64,000 bases of DNA from Halomonas sp. TA22 (lineage in GTDB: Bacteria > Pseudomonadota > Gammaproteobacteria > Pseudomonadales > Halomonadaceae), in NCBI RefSeq assembly GCF_013009075.1, contig NZ_CP053108.1, positions 3,428,517 through 3,492,516 of the forward strand, in the 5' to 3' direction. The number at the start of each line of letters is the position of its first letter. The stretch's first letter is position 1. A model generated the notes under the pieces. That model saw only the letters and a list, made by a program, of their open reading frames with translations, was not told where the DNA came from and did no database searches. A program made the position numbers and the translations under genes. Below are positions 48,796 through 60,362 of this stretch, piece by piece.

Positions 48796-49682
48796 TCGAT
48801 CTTTTGACCAGCTGGTTCATCACCCCCTTCGACTACGGCTTCATGCGCCGCGCGGTGGTCGCCGGGCTCGCCCTTTCGCTTGCCGCCCCACCGCTCGGAG
48901 TGTTCTTGATGCTGCGCGGCATGAGCCTGATCGGCGATGCCATGGCCCACGCCATTCTTCCCGGCGTCGCGCTGGGCTTTTTGCTCGCTGGCTTCTCGCT
49001 GCCGGCAATGAGCCTGGGCGGCATCATCTCCGGGCTGGTGGTGGCGGGGCTCGCCGGCAGCGTGTCGCAGATGACCGGTCACCGCGAGGACTCGGCAATG
49101 GCCAGCTTCTTTCTCATCTCGCTCGCCGCCGGCGTGATGCTGGTATCGCTTGGTGGCAGCAGCGTCGACCTGACCCATGTGCTGTTCGGTTCGATCCTGG
49201 CGGTCAACAGCACCGCATTGATCCTGATCGCCGCGATCAGCTCGACCATCGTGCTGGCGCTGGCGCTGATGTTCCGCGTCCTGGTGGTGGAGTGTCTCGA
49301 CCCGCTGTTCCTGCGCGGCCAGGGCATGCGCAGCGGCCTGGTGCACGGCCTGTTCCTGGGGCTGGTGGTGCTCAACCTGACTGCCGGCTTCCAGACCCTG
49401 GGCACCTTGATGGCGGTGGGCCTGATGATGCTGCCAGCCACTACCGCGCGCTTCTGGAGCAAGCGTTTGGAGGGGCTGATGGTGATCGCCATCGGCTGGG
49501 CGATGCTCGCCAGCACCGGGGGGCTGTTGCTCTCCTACCACCTGTCGCTGCCCTCGGGGCCAAGCATCATCATGCTGGCCGGTATCGGCTACATCTTCTC
49601 GGCGCTATTCGGCCGTCACCACAGCCTGACGGCCAAGCTGCGCCGTCGTGCCACGCCACTCGACGCCAGTGAGCCCGGCTGA
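48792..49682 (+). CDS. znuB: Zinc ABC transporter permease
   Basis: ZnuB (296 residues) is the inner-membrane channel, with about eight hydrophobic segments. The ABC-3 family patterns MLRGMSLIGDAMAHAILPG and LLMVGLMMLP-like GTLMAVGLMMLPATTARFW are present, with GDAMAHA the conserved loop contacting ZnuC. The start overlaps znuC by four bases and it ends 26 bases before znuA. Confidence 0.93.
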   Translation: MIDLLTSWFITPFDYGFMRRAVVAGLALSLAAPPLGVFLMLRGMSLIGDAMAHAILPGVALGFLLAGFSLPAMSLGGIISGLVVAGLAGSVSQMTGHREDSAMASFFLISLAAGVMLVSLGGSSVDLTHVLFGSILAVNSTALILIAAISSTIVLALALMFRVLVVECLDPLFLRGQGMRSGLVHGLFLGLVVLNLTAGFQTLGTLMAVGLMMLPATTARFWSKRLEGLMVIAIGWAMLASTGGLLLSYHLSLPSGPSIIMLAGIGYIFSALFGRHHSLTAKLRRRATPLDASEPG

Positions 49683-49708
49683 CTCACCATTGCTACCAGG
49701 AGGTTTTC

Positions 49709-50728
49709 ATGTCCAAACCGATCACACTAGGCCTGATGCTCGGCACTGCCGGCCTCTTTGCCCTGTCGCCCCTCCACGCCGATGAGCGTATCGAGGTCAT
49801 CGCCAGCTTCAGCATTCTGGCCGACATGACCGCCAATGTTGGCGGCGAGCATGTCAACGTCACCGCCCTGGTCGGCCCGGACAGCGATGCCCACGTCTTC
49901 TCGCCCAGCCCCACCCAGGCCCGCGCCATCGCTGAGGCCGATCTCGTCGTCTTCAACGGCCTGCAGTTCGAGGGCTGGATGGAGCGGTTGATCGAATCGA
50001 GCGACTACGCCGGCCCCCTGGTCATCGCCAGCGAAGGGACCGACAGACTCGCCTATCACGGCCATGATCACGAGCACGCTCATGGCCACGAGGCGCACGA
50101 GCACGACCAGGATCATGGCGACGAGCATGACGATCACGACCATGGCGAGTTTGACCCCCACGCCTGGCAAGACATGGCGATGGCCCAGGTCTATGTACTG
50201 AATATCCGCGACGGCCTGATCGAGGCGGACCCGGACAACGCAGATGCCTACCGTGACAACGCCGACCGCTACATCAACGAGATCGAGAATACCGAAGCGC
50301 AGATCCGCGAGTTGCTCACCCAGATTCCCCCGGCGAGTACGGTGATCACCGGTCACGACTCCTTCGGCTACTTCTCCAACGCCTACGCCATCCGCTTTCT
50401 CTCGCCGGTGGGTCTGACCACCGAGGCCGAGCCCAGCGCCGCCAACATGGCGCACCTGATCGACGTGGTACGCGAGCAGAACGTCGGCGCGCTGTTCCAC
50501 GAGAACATGACCAGCCCCGCGATCATCAACCAACTGGCCGAGGAGACCGGTCTGGAGATCGCCGGCACCCTCTATGCCGACGCCTTGGCGGCGCAGGGCG
50601 AGGCCAGCACCTATCTGGGCATGATGCATCACAATGCCGAGGTGCTGCATGCCGCTCTGGCCGACCCCGGCCATCTGCATGATAACGACCATGAGCACGA
50701 GCATGACGATCATGGCCACAGCCACTGA
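49709..50728 (+). CDS. znuA: Zinc ABC transporter substrate-binding protein
   Basis: ZnuA (339 residues) is the periplasmic zinc receptor, with a signal peptide ending near residue 24 (SPLHA). The cluster A-I features are VGPDSDAHVFSPSP, FNGLQFEGW, ITGHDSFGYFSNAY and the final Glu/Asp region. Two His/Asp-rich loops are striking: about residues 110-145 (HGHDHEHAHGHEAHEHDQ) and the C-terminal tail HEHEHDDHGHSH, both seen in zinc-specific members. AGGAGG lies eight bases before the ATG. A terminator follows. Confidence 0.95.
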   Translation: MSKPITLGLMLGTAGLFALSPLHADERIEVIASFSILADMTANVGGEHVNVTALVGPDSDAHVFSPSPTQARAIAEADLVVFNGLQFEGWMERLIESSDYAGPLVIASEGTDRLAYHGHDHEHAHGHEAHEHDQDHGDEHDDHDHGEFDPHAWQDMAMAQVYVLNIRDGLIEADPDNADAYRDNADRYINEIENTEAQIRELLTQIPPASTVITGHDSFGYFSNAYAIRFLSPVGLTTEAEPSAANMAHLIDVVREQNVGALFHENMTSPAIINQLAEETGLEIAGTLYADALAAQGEASTYLGMMHHNAEVLHAALADPGHLHDNDHEHEHDDHGHSH

Positions 50729-50745
50729 CCGGCCTGACGTACGCC

Positions 50746-50775
50746 AAAACGCCACCTTCGGGTGGCGTTTTTTAT
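50746..50775 (+). terminator. Intrinsic terminator of the znu operon
   Basis: AAAACGCCACC (50746-50756) and GGTGGCGTTTT (50761-50771) form an 11-base stem closed by a UUCG tetraloop and followed by T residues. Confidence 0.92.
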
Positions 50776-50885
50776 TGGAAATAAGCGCGGGCATAACTTA
50801 ATCGGCACAGCTCATGAAACACGACTAGTCTGCATAAGCCACTCGCAATGTAACTCCAACAATAACTTCAACAGGAGTAATGACA

Positions 50886-52004
50886 ATGAAGGACGACACA
50901 CCGCCTGCTCCCTGCACCCTTCCCACGCTCAAGCTGAGCCGGCGAGCCTTCATGGGCACTGCCGCCGCAGCCGGAGCCGCCGCGGCGTTCGCGCCCGGCA
51001 TGGCACTGTCGCAGCAGCGCCCTTGGGACGGCTCCCTGGTTTCCTATCCCGACCCGGCCTTCGAGATCATCGATGAGCGCTTCGCCCGCTACCGCTTGGC
51101 CAATGCCGCCGTCGAACGGCTTGCCAGCGGTTTTCGCTGGGCGGAGGGTCCGGTCTATTTCGGCGACGGAGGCTATCTGCTCTGGAGCGATATTCCCAAC
51201 AACAAGCTGATGCGCTGGCTTGAAGATACCGGAGAAGTCAGCGTCTTCCGTCAATCGTCGAACTACGCCAATGGCCATACCCGCGACCGCGAGGGACGGC
51301 TACTCTCCTGCGAGCACGACACGCGGCGCGTGACCCGCACCGAGTACGACGGCTCGATCACCGTGCTCGCCGATGCGTTCGAGGGCAAGCCGCTCAACGC
51401 GCCCAACGACATCATCGTCCATCCCGATGGTGGCATCTGGTTCACCGACCCGGGCTACGGCATCCTGATGCACTACGAAGGTCATGTCGCGGACTTCGAA
51501 CTCCCCGAAGCCGTCTATCGCATCGACCCGCAGAGCGGCCAGCTGGAGAAGATGGCGGAGGTCGAGAAACCCAACGGCATCGCCTTCTCGCCCGACTACT
51601 CGCGGCTCTACGTCGCCGATACTGGCGGCACCCATGCCGCCGATCATCCCCACCAGATCCTGGTGTGGGACGTCGAGGAGAACGGCACGCGCCTGGTCAA
51701 CGAGCGGCAGTTCGCCGAGGTCGGCCCCGGTTTCGTCGACGGACTGGCGGTGGATACCGACGGCAACCTGTGGTGCGGTGCCATCTTCGGCGGGCTTTTC
51801 GGTGCCGACGATCACGATGGCGTGCATTGCTATGCCGACGACGGCACGCTGATCGGCAAGATTCACCTGCCTGAGCCCTGCGCCAACCTCTGCTTCGGCG
51901 GGCCTAGGCGCAACCGGCTGTTCATCACCGGCAGCCAGTCGCTCTATGCCGTCTACGTCGAGACACAGGGGGTCGCAGTGTGGATCAATGACACGCAAGG
52001 CTGA
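50886..52004 (+). CDS. Tat-exported SMP-30/gluconolactonase-like protein
   Basis: This 372-residue protein has a twin-arginine signal (SRRAFMGTAAAAGAAAA, near residues 18-35) and an SMP-30/gluconolactonase beta-propeller. Expected metal ligands are visible: Glu in FRWAEGPV, Asn in PNGIAFSPD and Asp in VDGLAVDTDG, with the catalytic-type Asn in APNDIIVHPDG. It should act in the periplasm as a lactonase, but the substrate is unknown. ATG 50886 has AGGAG eight bases upstream; ATG 50880 lies too close. A terminator follows and the gene appears monocistronic. Confidence 0.85.
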   Translation: MKDDTPPAPCTLPTLKLSRRAFMGTAAAAGAAAAFAPGMALSQQRPWDGSLVSYPDPAFEIIDERFARYRLANAAVERLASGFRWAEGPVYFGDGGYLLWSDIPNNKLMRWLEDTGEVSVFRQSSNYANGHTRDREGRLLSCEHDTRRVTRTEYDGSITVLADAFEGKPLNAPNDIIVHPDGGIWFTDPGYGILMHYEGHVADFELPEAVYRIDPQSGQLEKMAEVEKPNGIAFSPDYSRLYVADTGGTHAADHPHQILVWDVEENGTRLVNERQFAEVGPGFVDGLAVDTDGNLWCGAIFGGLFGADDHDGVHCYADDGTLIGKIHLPEPCANLCFGGPRRNRLFITGSQSLYAVYVETQGVAVWINDTQG

Positions 52005-52027
52005 TCGCGACGATGCTCGATAGTGAG

Positions 52028-52056
52028 GGGCGCCGCCTTCGGGTGGCGCCCTTTTT
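52028..52056 (+). terminator. Intrinsic terminator after the SMP-30-like gene
   Basis: GGGCGCCGCC and GGTGGCGCCC form a ten-base stem (one G-U pair) around UUCG at 52038-52041, followed by five T residues. Confidence 0.9.
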
Positions 52057-52098
52057 ATGGGAACATCGTCTTTTGCGTTTCATGTTCAGGACACCGCC

Positions 52099-52764
52099 AT
52101 GCTCGAACTGCGCCAGGTGCGCAAGACCTACCACACGCCCCAGGGGCCGCTCACGGTGCTCGATGGCGTCGACCTGCGCCTCGCACCTGGCGAGAGCGTG
52201 GCACTGATGGGCGAGTCGGGCAGCGGCAAGTCGACGCTGCTGCACTTGGCCGCCGGGCTCGACACTCCCGACAGCGGCACGATCACGCTCGACGGCAAGG
52301 CGCTCTCGTCGCTCGCCGAGCCGGGCCGCGCCGCACTGCGCCGCAACCGCCTGGGGCTGATCTTCCAGCAGTTCCATCTGGTGCCGAGCCTGAGCGTGGC
52401 CGACAACCTGACCCTGCAGGCACGCCTGGCCGGGCGCGAGGAGAAGGCCTGGTCGCGTGAGCTGATCGAGCGCCTGGGACTTGCCGCCATGGCCGGACGC
52501 TACCCAGAGCAGCTCTCCGGCGGCCAGCAGCAGCGCCTGGCGATCGGCCGTGCCCTGGCGGTGCGCCCCGCCCTGCTGCTTGCCGACGAGCCCACCGGCA
52601 ACCTCGACGAGACGACCGCCGACGAGGCCCTCGCACTGCTGCTCGAGCTGGTCCGCGACAGTGGCTGTGCACTGCTGATGGTCACCCACAGCCACCGCGT
52701 GGCGGCGCCGCTGGCGCGCTGCGTGACGCTCTTCCACGGGCGGCTGGCGGCTCCTGCCTCATGA
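52099..52764 (+). CDS. ABC transporter ATP-binding protein, LolD/MacB type
   Basis: This 221-residue ATPase has Walker A GESGSGKSTL near residue 36, the Q-loop IFQQFHLVPSLSV, the signature LSGGQQQRLAIGRAL and Walker B LLLADEPTGNLDE. The PSLSVADN and DEPTGNLD patterns place it in the LolD/MacB/FtsE type VII group, whose members work with FtsX-like permeases in mechanical extraction rather than import. It overlaps the permease gene by ATGA. Its likely relatives are the ATPases of AttEFGH operons. Confidence 0.88.
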   Translation: MLELRQVRKTYHTPQGPLTVLDGVDLRLAPGESVALMGESGSGKSTLLHLAAGLDTPDSGTITLDGKALSSLAEPGRAALRRNRLGLIFQQFHLVPSLSVADNLTLQARLAGREEKAWSRELIERLGLAAMAGRYPEQLSGGQQQRLAIGRALAVRPALLLADEPTGNLDETTADEALALLLELVRDSGCALLMVTHSHRVAAPLARCVTLFHGRLAAPAS

Positions 52765-55244
52765 GTACCGCCTTCCTCACGCTGCTGTCGCACTACCGCC
52801 GCCATCCGGGGCAGCTCGCCATGCTGCTGGTGGGGTTGTGGGTGGCCAGCGCGTTGTGGAGCGGCGTGCAGGCGATCAATGCCACCGCCCGCGATAGCTA
52901 CGCCCGTGCCGAAGGGGTATTCAGTGCCCAGCTCGACCGCCTCGAGCGTCGCGATGGCCAAGCCATTGCGCTCGAGGAGTACCTGGCGCTGCGCCTGGCG
53001 GGCGCCCCGGTCTCGCCGCTGGTCGAGGGGCGGGTGGCGCTGGGGGACGACAGCCGCCTGGAGGTAGTCGGCATCGACGCGCTGACGCTGCCGGAGGGCA
53101 GCGGCTTTCGTACCGCCGGCGGCACCGCCACGCTCACCGACTTCCTCCAGCCGCCCTATCTGGCCCGAGCAGCCCCGGAGACCGAGACCGCACTATGGCG
53201 GGACGGCATGCCGCCCCGGCTCGCCGACGGCCGCCCGCTGCCACCCGCGCAATCGGCGCCGGAGCTGCCGCCGGGGCTCGCGGTGATGGACATCGCCGCG
53301 GCGCTGGCCCTGCTCGAGCGCGACGGCATCGACCACCTGCTGCTCCCCACCGACGCGACGCTCGCGCTGCCCGATACCCTGGTGCGCGTGCGCGCCGAAC
53401 AGCTGGCAAGCCCCGGCCAACTCACCGACAGCTTCCACCTCAACCTCACCGCCATGGGCCTGCTGACCCTGGTGGTCGGCCTGTTCATCGTGCATGCCGC
53501 CCTCGGTCTCGCCCTGGAGCAGCGCCTGGGGCTGCTGCGCACGCTGCGCGCGCTGGGCGTCTCCGGACGCATGCTGGTCGGCCTGCTGCTGTTCGAGCTG
53601 CTGATCATCGGCGCGATCGGGGCGGTACTGGGCATCGCCAGCGGTGTTTGGCTCGCCGCTCAGCTGCTGCCGGACGTGGCGGCGAGCCTCGGGGCGCTCT
53701 ACGGTGAGCAAGTGGGCACCGGCCTCGCCCTGCCATGGCACTACTGGCTGGGAGGGCTGGGCGTCACCTTGGGTGGGCTGTTCACCGCAGCGTCGGGTAC
53801 CGTGTGGCGCGCCGCCCGGCTGAACATCCTCGGGTTGGGTCAGGCCCAGGCCTGGCGTGCACGATTTCAGCGCCAGCTCAGGCTCATGGCGCTCTTCGGC
53901 GCCCTGATGTGGCTGGCCGCCTTCGCGCTGTGGCTGTGGCTGCGCGCGCAGCCGCCCGCCGAGGGGCTCGTTGCGGGGTTCATGATGGTCGCCGCCGGCC
54001 TGCTGGCCGCAGCACTATGGCTGCCGCCGCTGCTGGCCGCAACGCTCGGGCTGGCCGGGCGTGCGCTGCGTCGTTATCCATTGGCCCAGTGGGCATTGGC
54101 CGACCTGCAGTTGCAGCTCCCGCGCCTGGCTCTGGCGATGATGGCGCTGCTGATCGCGCTCACCGCCAACCTCGGCGTGGGCAGCATGGTCGGCGGCTTT
54201 CGCCTTACCTTCCTCGAGTGGCTCGACCAGCGCCTGGTCGCCGACCTCTACCTCAACCCCGACACCGAGCAGCACGACGCAATCGTCGAATGGCTTGCAC
54301 CGCGCCCCGAGATCGCCACCCTACTGCCGCGACGCAGCACCGAGAGCACGCTGCTCGCCGTGGAGGGTGCAAGCGTCGCCGAGCGGCCGGTCTCGCTCTA
54401 CAGCCTCACGCCCGAGCCACCGCTGACCGACCACTGGCCGCTGCTCGAGACGCTGGACGATAGCCAGGACGCCTGGCGAGACTTCATCGAGGGAGCGGCC
54501 CTGATCAACGAGCAGCTCGCCTACGCCACCGGACTCGCCCCCGGCGCGCGGATCACCCTGGCCACCCCCGAGGGGGCGTGGGAAACACACGTGACCGGCA
54601 TCTATCCCGACTACGGCAACCCGCGTGGCGAGGTGACCCTCAGCGACACGTTGCTGGCCGAGCGCTTCGCCGCGCCGCCCGGCAGCATCGGCGTCGTGCT
54701 CGCGCCCAACCTGGCATCGTCCGAAATCGCACTGCTGCGCCGTGCGCTCGCCCAGCGCTTTGCACTGGGTGAAGGCGCGTTGATCGACCAGCAGGCGGTC
54801 AAGCGCCAGGCACGCGATATCTTCGAGCGCACCTTCACCATCACCTATGCCCTCAACGGCCTGACGCTGGGAGTGGCCGGGCTGGCGCTTCTCTCGAGCT
54901 TGCTCGCCCAGGGCCGCCAGCGGCGCGCGCAGCTCGCTCCGCTGTGGGCCTTGGGTGCAAGTCGCGCTCGCCTGGTGACGATCTCCGTGGCCCAGCTCGG
55001 TGGCGCCGCCTTGCTCACCGCCCTGCTCGCCATCCCGCTGGGCATCGCCCTGACCTGGGGCCTGGTGGCGGTGATCAACGTAGCGGCCTTCGGCTGGCGC
55101 CTGCCGCTGACGCTTTTCCCCCAGCAGATGGCGCTCACTTTGCTCCTGGCGCTCGGCGTGGCCTGGTTTGCCGCTCTGCTGCCCGCCTGGCGGCTCATGC
55201 GCACCCCACCGCGCGAGTTGCTGGCGGAGTTCGAGGCCTCATGA
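52761..55244 (+). CDS. FtsX-like ABC transporter permease (two-domain)
   Basis: The 827-residue protein has two FtsX/MacB-like permease domains. Hydrophobic segments are seen near 22-40, 233-260, 265-300, 320-345, 365-390, 400-440, 455-480 and in the final 120 residues, with a large periplasmic domain at about 45-225 and another at 490-680. The LGVSGRMLVGLLLFELLIIGAIGA block is the FtsX coupling region, and LLPAWRLMRTPPRELLAEF is the usual end. The unusually large periplasmic part suggests it handles an outer-membrane partner. It overlaps both neighbours. Confidence 0.85.
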   Translation: MSTAFLTLLSHYRRHPGQLAMLLVGLWVASALWSGVQAINATARDSYARAEGVFSAQLDRLERRDGQAIALEEYLALRLAGAPVSPLVEGRVALGDDSRLEVVGIDALTLPEGSGFRTAGGTATLTDFLQPPYLARAAPETETALWRDGMPPRLADGRPLPPAQSAPELPPGLAVMDIAAALALLERDGIDHLLLPTDATLALPDTLVRVRAEQLASPGQLTDSFHLNLTAMGLLTLVVGLFIVHAALGLALEQRLGLLRTLRALGVSGRMLVGLLLFELLIIGAIGAVLGIASGVWLAAQLLPDVAASLGALYGEQVGTGLALPWHYWLGGLGVTLGGLFTAASGTVWRAARLNILGLGQAQAWRARFQRQLRLMALFGALMWLAAFALWLWLRAQPPAEGLVAGFMMVAAGLLAAALWLPPLLAATLGLAGRALRRYPLAQWALADLQLQLPRLALAMMALLIALTANLGVGSMVGGFRLTFLEWLDQRLVADLYLNPDTEQHDAIVEWLAPRPEIATLLPRRSTESTLLAVEGASVAERPVSLYSLTPEPPLTDHWPLLETLDDSQDAWRDFIEGAALINEQLAYATGLAPGARITLATPEGAWETHVTGIYPDYGNPRGEVTLSDTLLAERFAAPPGSIGVVLAPNLASSEIALLRRALAQRFALGEGALIDQQAVKRQARDIFERTFTITYALNGLTLGVAGLALLSSLLAQGRQRRAQLAPLWALGASRARLVTISVAQLGGAALLTALLAIPLGIALTWGLVAVINVAAFGWRLPLTLFPQQMALTLLLALGVAWFAALLPAWRLMRTPPRELLAEFEAS

Positions 55245-56398
55245 TGCGCAGGCATGTTGGACTCGGGCTGGCCGTGATCCTCGGCCTGGCGGCGCTGCTG
55301 TGGCTCGCCTTGCCATCCCGCGACGAGGCGCCGCCCACCGGCAGCTTCGCCGGGCTCGGCGAGAGTGCCGAGGGCTACGCCCAGGCTCGTCCGGGTACGC
55401 CGCTGCGCTTTCCCGAGGATCACGGCGCCCACCCCGACTACCGCATCGAGTGGTGGTACCTGACCGCCAATCTGGAGGACGAGCGAGGCGAGCCGCTCGG
55501 CATTCAATGGACGCTGTTCCGCCAGGCGCTGGCCCCACCGGGAGAGGCGGACCAGGAGGCGCCGGACTCCCCCTGGTCCAGCCGCCAGCTGTGGATGGCG
55601 CATGCCGCGCTTTCCACGGGCGAGGAGCACTTCGTCGCCGAGCGCTTCGCGCGCGGCATGCATGTCGCAAACGGACGCGGCCAGGCCGGCGCCGAGGCCG
55701 CCCCCTTCGCTGCCTGGCTCGACCACTGGCGCCTGGAGAGTCCCGCCGAGCGGGCCGAGCAGGAGGACTTCGAACATCTCGTCGTCAGCGCCTCGGACCA
55801 CTATGCCGGGCGCGACTTCGGCTACCGCCTGGCGCTCACAGCCGAGGGACCGCTGGTGCTGCATGGCAAGGGGGGATTCAGCCAGAAGTCCGCCGACGGC
55901 CAGGGCTCGATCTACTACAGCCAGCCGTTCTGGCGTGTCAAGGGGGAGGTGGAGATCGACGGTGAGGTGCGTGCGGTGAGCGGCCGCGGTTGGCTCGACC
56001 GCGAGTGGAGCAGCCAGCTGCTTGGGCCCGAGCAGCGCGGCTGGGACTGGTTCTCGCTGCACTTGGAGGGCGGTGCCAAGCTAATGGCCTTCCGCCTGCG
56101 CGGCGGCGGCGAAGGCGGCGAAGCGTTCGTCTCCGGCAGCTGGATCGACGCCGACGGCACCCAGACGCCGCTGCAGGCCGGCGATCTCGACCTGCAGCCG
56201 CTCGAGTACCAGGCGGTGGCCGGCCGCGAGGTGCCGACCCGCTGGCGCCTGCAACTGCCGGCCCGCGGGCTGGACGTGACCGTGAATTCGCGCCACCCCC
56301 AGCGCTGGATGGAGACCGCCTTCCCCTACTGGGAAGGCGATGTAGTGGTGGAAGGCAGCCACGCGGGCATGGGCTACTTGGAGATGACGGGATATTGA
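55241..56398 (+). CDS. AttH/CrtC lipocalin-like exported protein
   Basis: The 385-residue protein has an N-terminal hydrophobic signal or anchor (about 6-25) and a two-barrel lipocalin-like domain of the AttH/hydroxyneurosporene-synthase (CrtC) family. The landmarks are FPEDHGAHPDYRIEWWYLTANL, WMAHAALSTGEEHFVAERFAR, FGYRLAL, and SGRGWLDREWSSQLLGPEQRGWDWFSLHL. The function is not known biochemically in most species. Its overlap (ATGA) with the permease gene implies that the ABC complex delivers or extracts its ligand, as proposed for Vibrio AttEFGH. Confidence 0.85.
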   Translation: MMRRHVGLGLAVILGLAALLWLALPSRDEAPPTGSFAGLGESAEGYAQARPGTPLRFPEDHGAHPDYRIEWWYLTANLEDERGEPLGIQWTLFRQALAPPGEADQEAPDSPWSSRQLWMAHAALSTGEEHFVAERFARGMHVANGRGQAGAEAAPFAAWLDHWRLESPAERAEQEDFEHLVVSASDHYAGRDFGYRLALTAEGPLVLHGKGGFSQKSADGQGSIYYSQPFWRVKGEVEIDGEVRAVSGRGWLDREWSSQLLGPEQRGWDWFSLHLEGGAKLMAFRLRGGGEGGEAFVSGSWIDADGTQTPLQAGDLDLQPLEYQAVAGREVPTRWRLQLPARGLDVTVNSRHPQRWMETAFPYWEGDVVVEGSHAGMGYLEMTGY

Positions 56399-56409
56399 CC
56401 AGGCCAGGG

Positions 56410-57228
56410 CTAGCGCGTCGCACCCCACTCGAGCATCGTTTCGAGCAGTTCGCGTAGTAGCAGGCGCACCTTTTCGGCTCGGTCGTCGCGATAGGCGAAT
56501 ATCGGCGCGTCGTCGTTGGGCTCGTTCATGTAGGTGATCTGCGAGAGTTCGAGCTGCACGGCATGGATATGGTCTGCCGGATCGCCGTAATGGCGGGTGA
56601 TGTGCCCGCCCTTGAAGCGCCCGTTAGTCACGTGGCTGAAGCGCGTCTGGGCAGCGCACACGGCCTGCAGTCGCCCGCTCAAGCCGGGATCGCAACTGCG
56701 CCCCTCGAAGGTGCCGAGATTGAGATCGGGCAGCCGGTCCTCGAACAGGCGCGGGATGCGCGAACGGATCGAGTGGGCGTCGAACAGCAGCGCGTAGCCG
56801 AAGCGCGCCTTGAGCCGGGCAAGCTCGCCGGCCAGGGCCTCGTGATAGGGTCGCCAGACGTGCGCCTTGGCCCACTCCCGCGTCTCCCGGCTCGGCATGC
56901 CCCCGTCCCGAAACAGCGGCCGTCCGTCGAAGTCGATAACGGGGAACAACCCGGTGGTGGCGCCTGCATAGAGCGGGGTGTCGTCCTCGGGGCGGTTGAG
57001 GTCGATCACGTAGCGCGAGTAGCGTGCCTCGAGGCGGCTTGCGCCCCGGCCTTCGCCAAGTTCCGCGGCGAAGTCGTAGAGCCTCGGAATATGCCAGTCG
57101 GTGTCGGAAAGCGCGCGCGCCTGCTCGCCAAGGCCCGTCTCCACCTCGGGCGTCAGTCGCGTGCCGGCATGCGGCATCGAGATCAGCAGCGGCGTATCGC
57201 CCTGCGTCAGCCGGTAACTCTCATCCAT
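56410..57228 (-). CDS. hutG: N-formylglutamate amidohydrolase
   Basis: HutG (272 residues) hydrolyses N-formylglutamate to glutamate and formate, the last step of the five-step Pseudomonas-type histidine pathway. The family features [39 protein letters not shown] and [13 protein letters not shown] are all present. GGAGGTGA stands five bases before the ATG, which overlaps the hutI stop by 22 bases. It ends eleven bases from the convergent lipocalin gene. Confidence 0.93.
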   Translation of the reverse strand: MDESYRLTQGDTPLLISMPHAGTRLTPEVETGLGEQARALSDTDWHIPRLYDFAAELGEGRGASRLEARYSRYVIDLNRPEDDTPLYAGATTGLFPVIDFDGRPLFRDGGMPSRETREWAKAHVWRPYHEALAGELARLKARFGYALLFDAHSIRSRIPRLFEDRLPDLNLGTFEGRSCDPGLSGRLQAVCAAQTRFSHVTNGRFKGGHITRHYGDPADHIHAVQLELSQITYMNEPNDDAPIFAYRDDRAEKVRLLLRELLETMLEWGATR

Positions 57229-58452
57229 GCGCTCACCTCCTCTCCCGCCTTGAATACCGTTGCCGGCAATTGTCCGCCCAGCCAGTAGCTGAGCTCGGCC
57301 GGGCCGGCAATGTCCCAGGCCACGGCGTCCGCCACCTTGCCCACCTCCAGCGAACCGTGGCTCGCCTCGATGCCCAGTGCCTTGGCGGCATTGAGCGTGA
57401 CCCCGGCCAGGGCCTCCTCCGGGGTGAGGCGAAACAGCGTGCAGGCCAGATTCATCATCAGCCGCAGCGACAGCGCCGGCGATGTGCCCGGGTTGAGGTC
57501 ACTGGCCACCGCCATCGCCACGCCCTGCGCGCGGAAGGCATCGATCGGCGGCAGCTGCGTCTCACGCAACGTCAGGAAGGCCCCCGGCAACAGCACCGCC
57601 GCAGTGCCGCGCTGCGCCATCGCCCGGGCATCCGCCTCGTCGGCGTATTCGACATGATCGGCGGAGAGCGCGCCGAACTCGGCGGCAAGCTGACAACCGC
57701 CGAGGCGCGAGAGCTGCTCGGCGTGCAGCTTGAGCGGCAGGCCGAGACGCCTGGCGGTCTCGAACACCCGTCGCATCTGCTCGACCGAGAAGGCGATCCC
57801 CTCGCAGAAGCCGTCCACCGCGTCGGCCAGCCCCTCCTCGGCCAGCGTCGGCAGGATCGTCTCGCACACCAGGTCGATGTAGGCGTCGCTGCGCCCCTGG
57901 TACTCCGGCGGCAGCGCATGGGCGGCAAGGCATGTCGTGTACACCTCGACCGGCAGACGCTCGCCGATCATGCGTGCGACCTGGAGCATCTTGCGCTCGC
58001 TGTCGAGATCGAGCCCGTAGCCTGACTTGATCTCGAGGGTGGTCACGCCCTCGCGCAGCAGCAGTCGGGCGCGCGCCTTGGCGGCCTCGAGCAGCGCATC
58101 GACGCTTGCCTCGCGGGTTGCCCGCACGCTGCTGACGATACCGCCGCCCCGGCGGGCGATGGTCTCGTAATCGACGCCTTCCAGGCGCTGCTCGAATTCG
58201 CCGCTGCGATCGCCGCCAAACACCAGATGGGTGTGACAATCGATCAACCCCGGCGTCAGCCAGCGCCCGCCAAGGTCGAGAATCTCGTCAATTTGGCATT
58301 CTCCAGCCTCAGCCTCGGGCAGCTGCGCCTCGGGGCCGATCCAGGCGATGCGGCCCTCCTCGACGATCAACGCGGCATCGCGGATGACGGCGTAACGGCC
58401 GCCCGTCAGAGTCGCGGCGTGACAGTGACGCCAGAGCGTCTTGCCTGTCATT

Positions 58453-58469
<17 letters not shown>
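57207..58469 (-). CDS. hutI: Imidazolonepropionase
   Basis: HutI (420 residues) opens the imidazolone ring to formiminoglutamate and is an amidohydrolase-fold zinc or iron enzyme. The metal motif [15 protein letters not shown], then [20 protein letters not shown] and DHVEYAD with [11 protein letters not shown] are diagnostic. ATG 58469 has GGGGAG six bases upstream and overlaps the hutU stop by 17 bases; a downstream ATG at 58451 has no ribosome site. Confidence 0.95.
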
Positions 58470-60144
<1,675 letters not shown>

Positions 60145-60167
60145 GAGCCACTCCAGATGTCCAAATT

Positions 60168-60177
60168 TGTATATACA
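60168..60177. promoter_or_regulatory. HutC operator in front of hutU
   Basis: The perfect palindrome TGTATATACA, followed by TTAG, lies 24 bases before the hutU start. It is of the GntR/HutC type (Pseudomonas HutC binds TGTANNTACA-like sites). Confidence 0.8.
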
Positions 60178-60325
60178 TTAGGTGAGACAACTCCCTGAAA
60201 GCAACTTCCGCGTCCACTCTTTTTCATTCACCAACACGGTGCCAACCGCCCTACCAATGCACCAAAATAGCGGACTATGTATAAATCATTGTAATGGCTT
60301 TACCCCGCCATGGGAGTCAGATATA

Positions 60326-60335
60326 TGTATATACA
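60326..60335. promoter_or_regulatory. HutC operator in front of hutF
   Basis: The same 14-base sequence, TGTATATACATTAG, recurs 28 bases before hutF. The two copies are direct repeats in the 218-base divergent hutU-hutF gap. A third, weaker half (TATGTATAAATCATT) lies near 60277-60291. Confidence 0.8.
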
Positions 60336-60362
60336 TTAGATATATTACGGAGTTTACCCACG

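Noticed and set aside
57024-58025. 333-residue plus-strand frame opposite hutG and hutI
   Set aside because: It is the antisense of two genes with complete motifs and overlapping coupled starts.
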